Shown here piece after piece: positions 1 to 6,226 of a stretch of DNA of 9,236 nt (position 1 is the first letter of the stretch; every line of letters starts with the position of its first letter). Location: the NCBI GenBank assembly GCA_016196905.1, contig JACPWV010000098.1, positions 1-9,236 of the forward strand, given 5' to 3'. Under the pieces are notes generated by a model. It saw nothing but the letters and a program-made list of their open reading frames with translations. It had not been told where the DNA came from and ran no database searches. The translations under genes were made by a program, and so were the position numbers. This DNA is from Chloroflexota bacterium. GTDB taxonomy: Bacteria; Chloroflexota; Anaerolineae; UBA7937; JACPPX01.

Positions 1-374
1 AAAGATGGGATGCGCTGGGGCTTCAGGACCTTGGGGGCCTCGCGGGTCAAGAAGTGGATGTCCGCCAAGGCGATAAGGACTTCATGGGCCAGACCCTCCA
101 CCCGTGGCTTCCCCGTCTCCTGCGAGACGATGCGGGCGATCTCCGCCCGTTCCTGGTAGATCAAATCGGCCAGACGGTGCAGATACCCGCTCCGCGCCTT
201 GACGCCCAACTCGGCCCAGGCGGGGAAGGCCCCCCGGGCGCGAGCCACCGCTTCGCGAACCTCGGCTTCGTTGGAGACGCGCACCCGACCGTTCTCCTCA
301 AAGGTGGCCGGGTTGTAGGAGATCAGTTCTCCATCGGTAAAGACGATCTTCTCTTTCCTGGCCACAGCCTCCAT
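1..374 (-). CDS. Aldehyde dehydrogenase family protein, N-terminal part (runs off the left edge)
   Basis: This leftward reading frame begins with ATG at 372-374 and stays open to the window edge, giving 124 residues of a protein that normally has about 450-500. An AGAGGTGA ribosome site lies just upstream of the ATG and fixes the start. The fragment shows the usual N-terminal pattern of NAD(P)-dependent aldehyde dehydrogenases: SYNPAT at residues 19-24, the EVREAVARAR helix at 38-47 followed by AFPAW, then RLADLI and the QETGKP motif at 86-91. The family oxidises an aldehyde to a carboxylic acid in the cytoplasm. The catalytic Cys and Glu lie outside the window, so activity and substrate cannot be judged. 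It follows the aminotransferase gene on the same strand after a 226-bp gap, so it may be the third gene of that operon or have its own promoter. Family assignment is firm; substrate is unknown. Confidence 0.85.
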   Translation of the reverse strand, partial: MEAVARKEKIVFTDGELISYNPATFEENGRVRVSNEAEVREAVARARGAFPAWAELGVKARSGYLHRLADLIYQERAEIARIVSQETGKPRVEGLAHEVLIALADIHFLTREAPKVLKPQRIPS

Positions 375-600
375 CGTTCACCTCTTGGCTAGTCATCCGA
401 CCGGGAGTAAGGACTGACATTCATCATTTTGAATCAGTCTTTTATCCTACTACGCGGACTCAGGCATTCTCCCCAGCGCTTACAGGATCCTTCGAAAGCT
501 GGCCCGCTGGCCGTTACATCTCCTCCCCACCGCCTATCGGTCTTTAGGGCGCGATCGTGGCTCCCTTGGGTCTGCCGAGGTCCGAGTCTCCAGCAAAGAT
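375..600. other. 226-bp gap between aminotransferase and aldehyde dehydrogenase genes
   Basis: I see no gene or RNA family here. It holds the aldehyde dehydrogenase ribosome site at its left end, an imperfect inverted repeat at 413-438 (listed separately), and a short direct repeat of GCTGGCC at 498-504 and 506-512. On the leftward strand there is a TAGGAT-like -10 candidate near 440, but no matching -35, so I do not call a promoter. No T-rich hairpin terminator is visible after the aminotransferase stop, so read-through from that gene is possible. Confidence 0.5.
413..438. promoter_or_regulatory. Imperfect inverted repeat upstream of the aldehyde dehydrogenase gene, possible operator
   Basis: The left arm ACTGACATTCA (413-423) and the right arm TGAATCAGT (430-438) are complementary apart from a two-base insertion in the left arm, around a 6-base spacer. 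The repeat lies 39-64 bp upstream of the aldehyde dehydrogenase ATG, where a local operator or a leader hairpin would be. It does not resemble the TGCCC-N4-GGGC palindromes found at the other promoters, so if it is real it implies a different protein. The evidence is the symmetry only. Confidence 0.25.
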
Positions 601-1851
601 TTAATCGCGCAGGGTGGAGGGGGAGACCACCGGGACGCGGCGGAGTTCATCGATATTCGCTCCCAGCTTGGCGACCGCTTCCACCACCGCGATGACGTCT
701 TGCTCGGACCCCAACAACACCCGATGGGGGAGGCCAACAGCGACCTGCTCGGCCACCTGTTCGGTGATGGGCAGACGCAGCTCCGCGTAAACTTGACCGA
801 CCACCTGTGGATAGAAACGGGAAGCGTTGGGAAAAAGCTCGCTTCGGTATACAGGTGTGTAGAGTGGATTGATGGGGATGCCTTCCGCCTGAAGAGCCAC
901 CAGGAATTGGTCCCGCGTCGCTCCACCCCAAGCCTCCGGCTCCCAACGAAAGGTATAGACATAGAAACCTTGACGGGTGACCCGAGGATCACGGCGCATA
1001 GGTAGAATCCCTTCGATCTCCGCGAGGTAGCGATCGAGAACGCGCGCATGGTCTTCGCGTTTGCGTGTCTGGTCCTCGAGACGTTCCAATGCGGCAAGGA
1101 GGACCGCGGCCTGAAACTCGGTCACGCGGAAATTGTAACCTAGTACACGCTGAGGGAGATGATCGCCTGGGCGCAAGCGACCACAGTTTATAAAGCTATG
1201 GCAGAGGGCTTCCAAGGTCGGGTCGGAGGTCAAGAGGATCCCCCCTTCTCCGCTGGACATGGTCTTGGTTTCTTGAAAGGAGAAGACTCCCAGGTGGCCC
1301 ATGGAGCCGGCCCCTTGTCCTCGCCATTGGGAGCCGTGCGCGTGGGCGCAGTCTTCGATGATGGGAATCTTGTATTTTTCCGACAGGTCCATGAAGGCAT
1401 CCAGATCGGCCATGCATCCGTAAAGATGTACGGGGATGATGGCGCCCGTTCGAGAGGTGATGGCCGCCTCGGCAGCCTGGGGGTCAAGGCAGAATGTTTC
1501 CGCATCGATCTCCGCAAAAACAGGGATGGCCCCCACGAAAAGAGCCACCGAGGCTGTAGCCACCCAGGTAAAAGCCGGGACGATCACTTCGTCGCCCGGC
1601 CCCACCCCGGCTGCTAAAAGGGCCACCTGCAGACCCACCGTTGCATTGGACACGGCGATGCCAAACCGCGCTCCCTGAAAGTGGGCAAAGGCCTGCTGGA
1701 ACCGGAATTGTTTGTCCCCGCTGAAGAAACCGTAGTGACCGCTGCGGACTACCTCGCTGAGGAGTTCTACCTCCCGCTCACCGCGTTGCGGCCATTCCGG
1801 AAACGGGTGCGTGCATAGTGGGGTGCCACCCAACACCGCTAATCGCGCCAT
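601..1851 (-). CDS. DegT/DnrJ/EryC1/StrS-family PLP-dependent aminotransferase
   Basis: A full-length 416-residue member of the sugar/cyclitol aminotransferase family, which moves an amino group from glutamate or glutamine to a keto-sugar or keto-cyclitol using pyridoxal phosphate. The start at ATG 1851 is preferred because a GGGAGG ribosome site sits 4 bases upstream; the in-frame GTG at 1863 would place that site inside the gene. Visible landmarks, numbered from this start: the LAVLGGTPL opening, the cofactor-pocket segment GDEVIVPAFTWVAT (86-99), the EDCAHAHGS stretch with the PLP-contacting Asp at 167, and the SFQETKTMSSGEGG motif whose Lys196 should bind PLP. The opening and the AFTWVATASV stretch recall scyllo-inosose aminotransferase (StsC) and AHBA-synthase-like members more than dTDP-sugar enzymes, but this is from memory of the families. 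It lies 37 bp downstream of the leftward PfkB kinase, so the two are probably co-transcribed. The substrate is probably a keto-sugar or keto-cyclitol; not proven. Confidence 0.93.
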   Translation of the reverse strand: MARLAVLGGTPLCTHPFPEWPQRGEREVELLSEVVRSGHYGFFSGDKQFRFQQAFAHFQGARFGIAVSNATVGLQVALLAAGVGPGDEVIVPAFTWVATASVALFVGAIPVFAEIDAETFCLDPQAAEAAITSRTGAIIPVHLYGCMADLDAFMDLSEKYKIPIIEDCAHAHGSQWRGQGAGSMGHLGVFSFQETKTMSSGEGGILLTSDPTLEALCHSFINCGRLRPGDHLPQRVLGYNFRVTEFQAAVLLAALERLEDQTRKREDHARVLDRYLAEIEGILPMRRDPRVTRQGFYVYTFRWEPEAWGGATRDQFLVALQAEGIPINPLYTPVYRSELFPNASRFYPQVVGQVYAELRLPITEQVAEQVAVGLPHRVLLGSEQDVIAVVEAVAKLGANIDELRRVPVVSPSTLRD

Positions 1852-1888
1852 AGAACCTCCCACCCAGGATTTGTTTTTTTCAGGTGTT

Positions 1889-2830
1889 CTACGCTTCCAG
1901 CTCTTCCAAGCTCGGAAATCGCTCGCCAGCCTGGGCCCGGCGGGCGATCACATGGGCTGCCAGTCGATTCGCGAAACGCAACCTGCGGGTGAGGGGCCAT
2001 TCGGCCAAAAGTCCATAGATGAAGGCTGCGTTGAAAGCGTCCCCAGCTCCGGTGGTATCGAAAATCTCTACCGGATAGGCCGGCTCATAGACCATCGACT
2101 GCCCATCCGCTGCCAGACAGCCCTGGGATCCGAGCTTGATGACCAGCTGGGCAAGTCCTTCCTCGATTAAACGACGCGCCATCGCTGAGGGTTGACTTTC
2201 CCCGGTCAGCGCTCGAGCCTCCTCCAGATTGGGCAGAAAGACATCCACCAGCGGCAACAGCTTCCGGATTTCCCGGTGTGAACTCGAGGGCCAACCCACT
2301 GGATCCCATCCGGTATCCAATAGCACTAAGAGCCCCTCTCTGCGGGAGCGCTCCAACAGAAGCTGGGTGGCGTCCCCCCTCAGTGCAGGGAGCACAAAAT
2401 ATCCACACAGGAGGAGGATACGAGCCTGGGCCACTTTCTCCCAGTGCCGATCGATCAGCCCGGCTTCCAGATGGGCCAGGTGGCCCAGGTAGGTGATGAA
2501 CCCCCGCTCGCCGTCCTCGCGAACGAGGCTCACCGAAAGGCCACTGGGCACTCCAGGGGTGACCTCTACCCCCTGAAGATCGATGCCCGGATAGCCCTGG
2601 AGATCCGCTAGCATCCGTCGTCCGAAAAGATCGTCGCCCATATTGGTGACCAAGGCGACCGGAACCCCTATTCGAGAGAGGGCCATAGCGGTATAGCCCG
2701 CCGCCCCGGCGGTGCGAAACTCCATGCTGGAGACAATGGTATCGCGCCCCCACTCGGGGAGGCCGGAGAGTGAAGCGATGACCAGGTCGATGTTGATATT
2801 GCCGATCACGGTGACAGTCGGGGAGTCCAT
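1889..2830 (-). CDS. PfkB-family carbohydrate kinase (kinase 1)
   Basis: A 313-residue ribokinase-like sugar kinase, the usual family length. It transfers the ATP gamma-phosphate to a sugar or nucleoside hydroxyl in the cytoplasm. Landmarks: GNINIDLV (10-17), the small-residue substrate loop at 41-52, VTNMGDDLFG (61-70), LDTGWDP (171-177), LPNLEEARALTG (199-210), and the C-terminal signature DTTGAGDAFNAAF (258-270) with Asp264 as the catalytic base. In the first signature the usual Asn (GGxxxN) is replaced by Tyr46, so sugar recognition may differ from ribokinase. I prefer ATG 2830 to the upstream in-frame GTG at 2863: the GTG has no ribosome site and lies only about 15 bases from the predicted transcript start, while the ATG gives a leader of about 47 bases, though its own ribosome site is weak. 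It is the first gene of the leftward operon. Substrate unknown: ribose, fructosamine, inositol derivative and 2-keto-3-deoxy sugars are all possible for the family. Confidence 0.92.
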   Translation of the reverse strand: MDSPTVTVIGNINIDLVIASLSGLPEWGRDTIVSSMEFRTAGAAGYTAMALSRIGVPVALVTNMGDDLFGRRMLADLQGYPGIDLQGVEVTPGVPSGLSVSLVREDGERGFITYLGHLAHLEAGLIDRHWEKVAQARILLLCGYFVLPALRGDATQLLLERSRREGLLVLLDTGWDPVGWPSSSHREIRKLLPLVDVFLPNLEEARALTGESQPSAMARRLIEEGLAQLVIKLGSQGCLAADGQSMVYEPAYPVEIFDTTGAGDAFNAAFIYGLLAEWPLTRRLRFANRLAAHVIARRAQAGERFPSLEELEA

Positions 2831-2840
2831 AGACTGCCTA

Positions 2841-2869
2841 TTGACCCTTCTCAAGCCCGGCACTATAAT
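2841..2869 (+). promoter_or_regulatory. Rightward sigma-70-type promoter for the SIS gene
   Basis: TTGACC at 2841-2846 and a perfect TATAAT at 2864-2869 are separated by exactly 17 bases, a near-consensus vegetative promoter. Transcription should start at about A2876 and give a leader of about 38 bases before the GTG start at 2914. It lies inside the 5' leader of the leftward kinase gene. Confidence 0.8.
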
Positions 2870-2889
2870 GCCCGCACGGGCGGATTATA
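2864..2889. promoter_or_regulatory. Shared palindromic operator between two opposed promoters
   Basis: The segment reads TATAAT, then GCCCG-CA-CGGGC (2870-2881), then GG and ATTATA. It is almost a perfect inverted repeat, in which the outer arms are the two -10 boxes and the inner arms form a compact palindrome. The core written as TGCCC-N4-GGGCG (2869-2882) covers both predicted start points. A repressor bound here would block both directions at once. The same TGCCC-N4-GGGC plan recurs at the ABC operon promoter, which supports an operator rather than accidental symmetry. The regulator is not in the window. Confidence 0.6.
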
Positions 2890-2913
2890 TCGATCGACTC
2901 ATCGGGACGTCAA
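2884..2913 (-). promoter_or_regulatory. Leftward sigma-70-type promoter for the kinase 1/aminotransferase operon
   Basis: Read on the minus strand, TTGACG (2913-2908) and a perfect TATAAT (2889-2884) are separated by 18 bases. Transcription should start at about 2877, the base next to the predicted rightward start. The -35 box directly abuts the GTG start codon of the SIS gene at 2914, so this promoter lies wholly inside the leader of the opposing gene. Confidence 0.75.
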
Positions 2914-3866
2914 GTGAAACAGAAGCTGCTTGGGCATCAGTCCCTCCAGGAGATACTCAGTCAGCCCCAGGCCTGGCGCGGGGCTTTGAGGGAGATCTCG
3001 GCAAAGCGAGCGCGGTGGGAGGGATTTTTTCATGAGCGCTCCCCCGACCAAATCCTCTTCGTTGCCTGCGGATCCACCTACTATCTCTCCTTGGCGGCAG
3101 CCTGGGTCTGGCAGCGCATCTTGGAGATCCCAGCCCGCGCCCTCCCCTCCTCCGAGTTGGTCCTTTTCCCGGAAGCGAACCTCCCTCGCCAGGGAAAGCC
3201 GCTTCTCGTCGCTGTTTCCCGCTCCGGTGAAACCAGCGAAACCCTCTGGGCGGTGAGCCACTTCCGTCAGCGCTGGCCGGATCGGGTGGTGGCCAGACGG
3301 CTGGCGGATTCTTGGCCGCAGATCGGCCCGATCTCTTCCAAGAACTAGAGCGCGTGCCCGACCTAGCGGAGCGCATCTTGGAGGAGAGCCAAGCCCTGGG
3401 CGAGGAGTTCGGGCGCCGCAGGGATTGGCACTCTGTCCTCTTTCTGGGGAGCGGCCCACTATACGGCTTGGCGCAGGAGGGGGCTCTCAAGATGATCGAG
3501 ATGGGCGGTACCCCTGCCTCTGCCTATCATTTTCTAGAGGTGCGCCACGGGCCCAACGCCATCATCGATTCAGGCACGCTGGTGGTGGGGCTTCTTTCCC
3601 AAGGCGGCCTCCGGTACGAGCTGGCAGTGCTTCGTAGCCTTATCCAACAACAGGAGGCCACGGTTATCGCTCTGTCCCCCACCAACGACCCTCAGCCGTT
3701 TCGCGCGCATTCCTTTGCGTTCGGGCTCTCTGATTTTACCCAGGGGCTAGCCTACCTCCCTGCCCTTCAGCTGCTGGCCTACCAGCGGGCGGTCTCCCGC
3801 GGAATCGATCCCGATCGCCCACCCCACCTGACCCCCTTCGTACGCTTGACCCCCGAGGGAGGGTAG
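2914..3866 (+). pseudogene. SIS-domain sugar isomerase/deaminase (AgaS/GlmS C-terminal-like), frameshifted and internally deleted
   Basis: Two overlapping frames encode the two halves of one sugar isomerase. The first half runs from GTG 2914 to a TAG at 3346-3348. It holds the first phosphosugar-binding site: ACGSTYYLSL (51-60) and SRSGETSET (102-110), like the GlmS serine/threonine loops. The second half is in another frame, open through 3312 to TAG 3866. It holds the second SIS domain: LFLGSGPLYGLAQEGALK, EMGGTPASAYHFLEVRHGP with the conserved HGP, and the C-terminal LQLLAYQRAVSRG helix. The family (AgaS, FrlB, GlmS isomerase half) isomerises, deaminates or deglycates amino-sugar phosphates. 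Compared with GlmS, about 50 residues are missing between DRVVA and the LAADRPDLF segment, where the end of the first SIS domain should be. The shift plus the loss argue for a broken gene, or an assembly deletion, rather than programmed frameshifting. The strong upstream promoter is intact, so any damage looks recent. The start has only a weak GGGA ribosome site. Confidence 0.75.
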
Positions 3867-3871
3867 CATCC

Positions 3872-3901
3872 TTTACGGGCCCCCCTCGGCTTTGATATAA
3901 T
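3872..3901 (+). promoter_or_regulatory. Promoter of the ABC transporter operon (extended -10)
   Basis: A perfect TATAAT at 3896-3901 is preceded by TG one base upstream (TGATATAAT), making an extended -10. TTTACG at 3872-3877 serves as a partial -35 with an 18-base spacer. The predicted start near 3908 leaves a leader of about 160 bases before the lipoprotein ATG. The promoter begins 5 bp after the SIS stop codon, so the transporter need not depend on the upstream promoter. Confidence 0.65.
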
Positions 3902-3907
3902 GAAACA

Positions 3908-4054
3908 GGAATTGGGACCTTGGTTGCCCTGCAGGGCACATATCCGGGGGGCCGTCGTTTTGGGCCCAAGGAGGGGACGGAATCGAAGAAGCGACGGTGT
4001 TTCTCCCAAGCCTGAGCTGGCTTGCTTGAAAGGAAGAACGAGGTCCATAGAGTA
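3908..4054 (+). promoter_or_regulatory. Long structured 5' leader of the ABC operon
   Basis: About 160 non-coding bases separate the predicted transcript start from the lipoprotein gene. They are rich in short inverted repeats: CCTTGG (3918-3923) with CCAAGG (3966-3971), the self-complementary TTGGGCCCAA (3960-3969), CCGTCG (3952-3957) with CGACGG (3992-3997) or alternatively with GACGG (3976-3980), and CAAGCC-TGAGCT-GGCTTG (4007-4024). Some of these pairings exclude each other, as in switching leaders. I recognise no known riboswitch class, and there is no U-tract after any hairpin, so function is open. Confidence 0.35.
3925..3938. promoter_or_regulatory. Perfect 14-bp palindrome, likely operator of the ABC operon
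   Basis: TGCCCTGCAGGGCA is a perfect inverted repeat about 17 bases downstream of the predicted ABC transcript start, a classic repressor roadblock position. It shares the TGCCC-N4-GGGC pattern with the palindrome at 2869-2882 between the opposed promoters. It could instead form an RNA hairpin, but with no loop bases to spare a DNA-binding role is more likely. Confidence 0.55.
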
Positions 4055-4068
4055 GGGAGGAAAAAACG

Positions 4069-5289
4069 ATGAAATCTCAAAAGATATGGCTCTCCCTGAT
4101 TGGATTCGGGCTGTTGGCCCTCTCAGCCGCTTGTGCTCCCGCAACACCCACCGCGACGCCCCAACCGACTGCACCTCCGGTGGGGGAGACGGTCCACGTC
4201 TCGATCTTGAACCGCGACATGACCCGGGATGAGATCGTCGCCGCGATCCAGGAAGAAGGGGGGTTGGTTGTTGCCAACTGGACCTACACCGCCAACGACG
4301 AACTGGTCAATCAGTTCCAGAAATACGTTCGCGACTCTTATGGGGTAAATATCACCCTCACCTACGAGGGATCCCAAGCCCCCAGCACCTACCTGACCAA
4401 CCTGTATGCGGCCCAGGCGGCCGGGAACCCTCCTCCCTATGACGTCATGGCCATCGAGGAGAACTACTGGGCGGATGCCGTGGCCCACAATGCGCCGGAG
4501 GCTTACCTGCCCTCGGGCTTGATTCCCAACCAGGCCTTGGTCCTGGATCAGTTTCAGCACGTCCCCACCTCCATCGCTTTCCAGTCGACAGCCTTTCCGG
4601 GAGTGGTTTATTCTCGGGCCCGCGCGGGGTGGATGACCAAGTTGACGGACTTAGCGGACCCGCGCCTGCGGGGGCGGATCACGCTGCCCTTGCCGGGAGA
4701 CATCACGGCGGGGGGGGTTCTGGTTTCCTTGGCCGCTGAACTGGGTAAAGATTACCGGGATCCGGACCAGATGAAAGAGGTAGTCGATTATGTCGTCGAT
4801 AACCTGGTCCCCAATGCGTTAAAATTAACTACCGACAGCTCCGAGATGCAACAGCTCTTGCGTTCTGGAGCGGTAGACGCTGTAGTGTTCTGGAACTCCC
4901 TGGCGCGCTTGGAGTTCTTGGGTGGGAACGCCGACGCCGGCCTGCTCATCTCCCCCAGTGGGGTCTTTGCTGTCAACGGATACTTGTGGATTCCCAAGGG
5001 GGCGCCCCATCCTGTGCTGGCTCAGATTTTCATCAATTGGCGGCTGAGCCCCGAAGTCCAGTTGCCCAATGATTGGCCCATTGACCACGGGCCCTGGTCC
5101 GAGTTCCATGAGGGCTTTCTGGGCCCTGCCTATGTGGATCGCATCCCAGCTTGGTTTCAAGCTGACTATTACACCTACTTCCCCACCCTAGACCAAATTC
5201 AGACCCAGTTCAAGACCCTGGATTGGGAAGCATACAACACCGGCGTCGACGAGTGGATGGACTACTACTCGGAGCGCCTCGGACTCTAA
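4069..5289 (+). CDS. ABC transporter substrate-binding lipoprotein (PotD/opine-type)
   Basis: A 406-residue exported solute-binding protein. Residues 1-21 form a lipoprotein signal peptide (basic MKSQK, hydrophobic core, LSAAC lipobox), so Cys22 should be lipidated and anchor the protein to the outer face of the cytoplasmic membrane. A Thr/Pro/Ala linker (about 23-37) follows. The binding domain includes VVANWTYTANDELVNQF, a PYDVMAIEENYW strand-turn, and the aromatic-rich C-terminus DWEAYNTGVDEWMDYY. These features fit the polyamine/opine/phosphonate group, as do its permease and ATPase partners. A strong GGGAGG ribosome site sits 8 bases before the ATG, consistent with the high expression such proteins need. 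The ligand is not identifiable; the many Trp/Tyr residues fit a polar or sugar-like ligand, but this is weak. The nearby sugar-phosphate enzymes suggest a carbohydrate derivative rather than a polyamine. Confidence 0.92.
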   Translation: MKSQKIWLSLIGFGLLALSAACAPATPTATPQPTAPPVGETVHVSILNRDMTRDEIVAAIQEEGGLVVANWTYTANDELVNQFQKYVRDSYGVNITLTYEGSQAPSTYLTNLYAAQAAGNPPPYDVMAIEENYWADAVAHNAPEAYLPSGLIPNQALVLDQFQHVPTSIAFQSTAFPGVVYSRARAGWMTKLTDLADPRLRGRITLPLPGDITAGGVLVSLAAELGKDYRDPDQMKEVVDYVVDNLVPNALKLTTDSSEMQQLLRSGAVDAVVFWNSLARLEFLGGNADAGLLISPSGVFAVNGYLWIPKGAPHPVLAQIFINWRLSPEVQLPNDWPIDHGPWSEFHEGFLGPAYVDRIPAWFQADYYTYFPTLDQIQTQFKTLDWEAYNTGVDEWMDYYSERLGL

Positions 5290-5299
5290 GGGTTTGAAC

Positions 5300-5332
5300 C
5301 CCGGGGAGCGGCCGACTGGGCCGCTCCCCGGG
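5300..5332 (+). promoter_or_regulatory. 14-bp perfect intercistronic hairpin between lipoprotein and first permease
   Basis: Arms 5300-5313 and 5319-5332 pair without a mismatch around the 5-base loop GACTG. The stem is nearly all G/C. It begins 11 bp after the lipoprotein stop and ends 15 bp before the permease ATG. No U-run follows, so it is not a typical intrinsic terminator. In other importers such stems protect the upstream message from 3' exonucleases or cut down read-through, giving much more binding protein than permease. That is the likely role here. Confidence 0.7.
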
Positions 5333-5347
5333 CGGGAGATAGGCGTG

Positions 5348-6226
5348 ATGCATGGACTCAGACGATTGTCCGCCTTATCCGGCGGACTCCTTCCGTCTTC
5401 CCGGTTATGGATCGTGGCTTTCCTTCTCCCGGCTGCGCTGATGGCTGTTCTCTTTTTGTATTACCCTCTCATCTTCATCGTTCGAATGAGTTTCACCGAG
5501 AAAGACACTTTCCTCTCGCCCGGCGGTCCTCTATACACGATCACCAATTACCTTGATCTCACTGGGCGATATGCGCCAAACATTTTAGTGACCATCAAGC
5601 TGGCTGGCTTAGCGACGCTGGTTGATTTGGCCTTCGGCTTCCCCTTTGCCTATATCCTGATCCGTAAAGTTCGCTATCGGGATCTGGTGCGCGCGATCAT
5701 GGTCTTTCCCATGTTTGGGGCCCTCTACATCGCATTCGGGATGCGCTTTGTTCTTCTACCCGGGGGCTTCCTGACGCCCATCCTACAGCTCTTGGGAGTT
5801 GAGGGCGCCCAGGTCCTCTATGGCCTCCCCTCCACCGTCTTTGCCATGGCCATTTTCACCTTCCCTTTCATGGTGATGAACATCGGAGCCGCCCTGAGCA
5901 ACCTTGATCCGATGCTCGAGGAGGCAGCCACCTGCCTGGGTGCTCGTCCTTGGCAGACCCTCGCCCGCGTGATCCTTCCCTTAGTCCGCTCCGGCGTCAT
6001 CGCCGGCTGCCTGGTGTGTTTCGGGTGGAATGTGGGGGCCTTTGCCGAACCGCTCCTGCTCGGTTCTTTGGAGGAACAACGCTCTCTGGCCTGGACCCTC
6101 TATCAACGAGGAGTGGTCCAGCTGGATTACGGCCTATCGGCGACGATGGGCGTGGTCCTTTTGGCCCTGGCCTTTAGCGTGAATTATCTGTCCCTCCGCT
6201 ACTCTCGAGGTGGCTTGGTCGAATGA
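5348..6226 (+). CDS. ABC transporter permease, PotB-like
   Basis: A 292-residue inner-membrane permease of the importer. About six hydrophobic spans are visible at residues 20-45, 78-105, 113-133, 158-182, 212-235 and 262-282. The cytoplasmic coupling loop EEAATCLGARPWQTLARVIL (191-210) is the EAA motif that docks on the ATPase. ATG 5348 is preferred because GGGAG lies 9-10 bases upstream; a TTG at 5294 would extend the frame through the hairpin at 5300-5332 and add a hydrophilic tail unlike the family. Its stop overlaps the next permease start (ATGA), so translation is coupled. With the second permease it should form a heterodimeric channel. Confidence 0.93.
   Translation: MHGLRRLSALSGGLLPSSRLWIVAFLLPAALMAVLFLYYPLIFIVRMSFTEKDTFLSPGGPLYTITNYLDLTGRYAPNILVTIKLAGLATLVDLAFGFPFAYILIRKVRYRDLVRAIMVFPMFGALYIAFGMRFVLLPGGFLTPILQLLGVEGAQVLYGLPSTVFAMAIFTFPFMVMNIGAALSNLDPMLEEAATCLGARPWQTLARVILPLVRSGVIAGCLVCFGWNVGAFAEPLLLGSLEEQRSLAWTLYQRGVVQLDYGLSATMGVVLLALAFSVNYLSLRYSRGGLVE

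Noticed and set aside
375..600. A T-box or other riboswitch leader in front of the aldehyde dehydrogenase gene
   Set aside because: I could not find the T-box TGG(N)ACC element, a terminator/antiterminator pair or any other known riboswitch core.
534..1097. A 187-codon minus-strand reading frame overlapping the aminotransferase gene in another frame
   Set aside because: It lies inside a well-supported aminotransferase, lacks recognisable motifs and is rich in Arg/Ser/Pro, the usual product of reading a GC-rich gene out of frame.
3264..3348. Programmed ribosomal frameshifting joining the two SIS halves
   Set aside because: No slippery heptamer is apparent and about 50 conserved residues are absent as well, so a shift alone would not restore the fold.
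3853..3889. CCGAGGG/CCCTCGG inverted repeat over the SIS stop codon as an intrinsic terminator
   Set aside because: The stem is only 7 bp with a 23-base loop, the T-run is three bases, and it overlaps the -35 region of the ABC promoter. Chance symmetry is likely.
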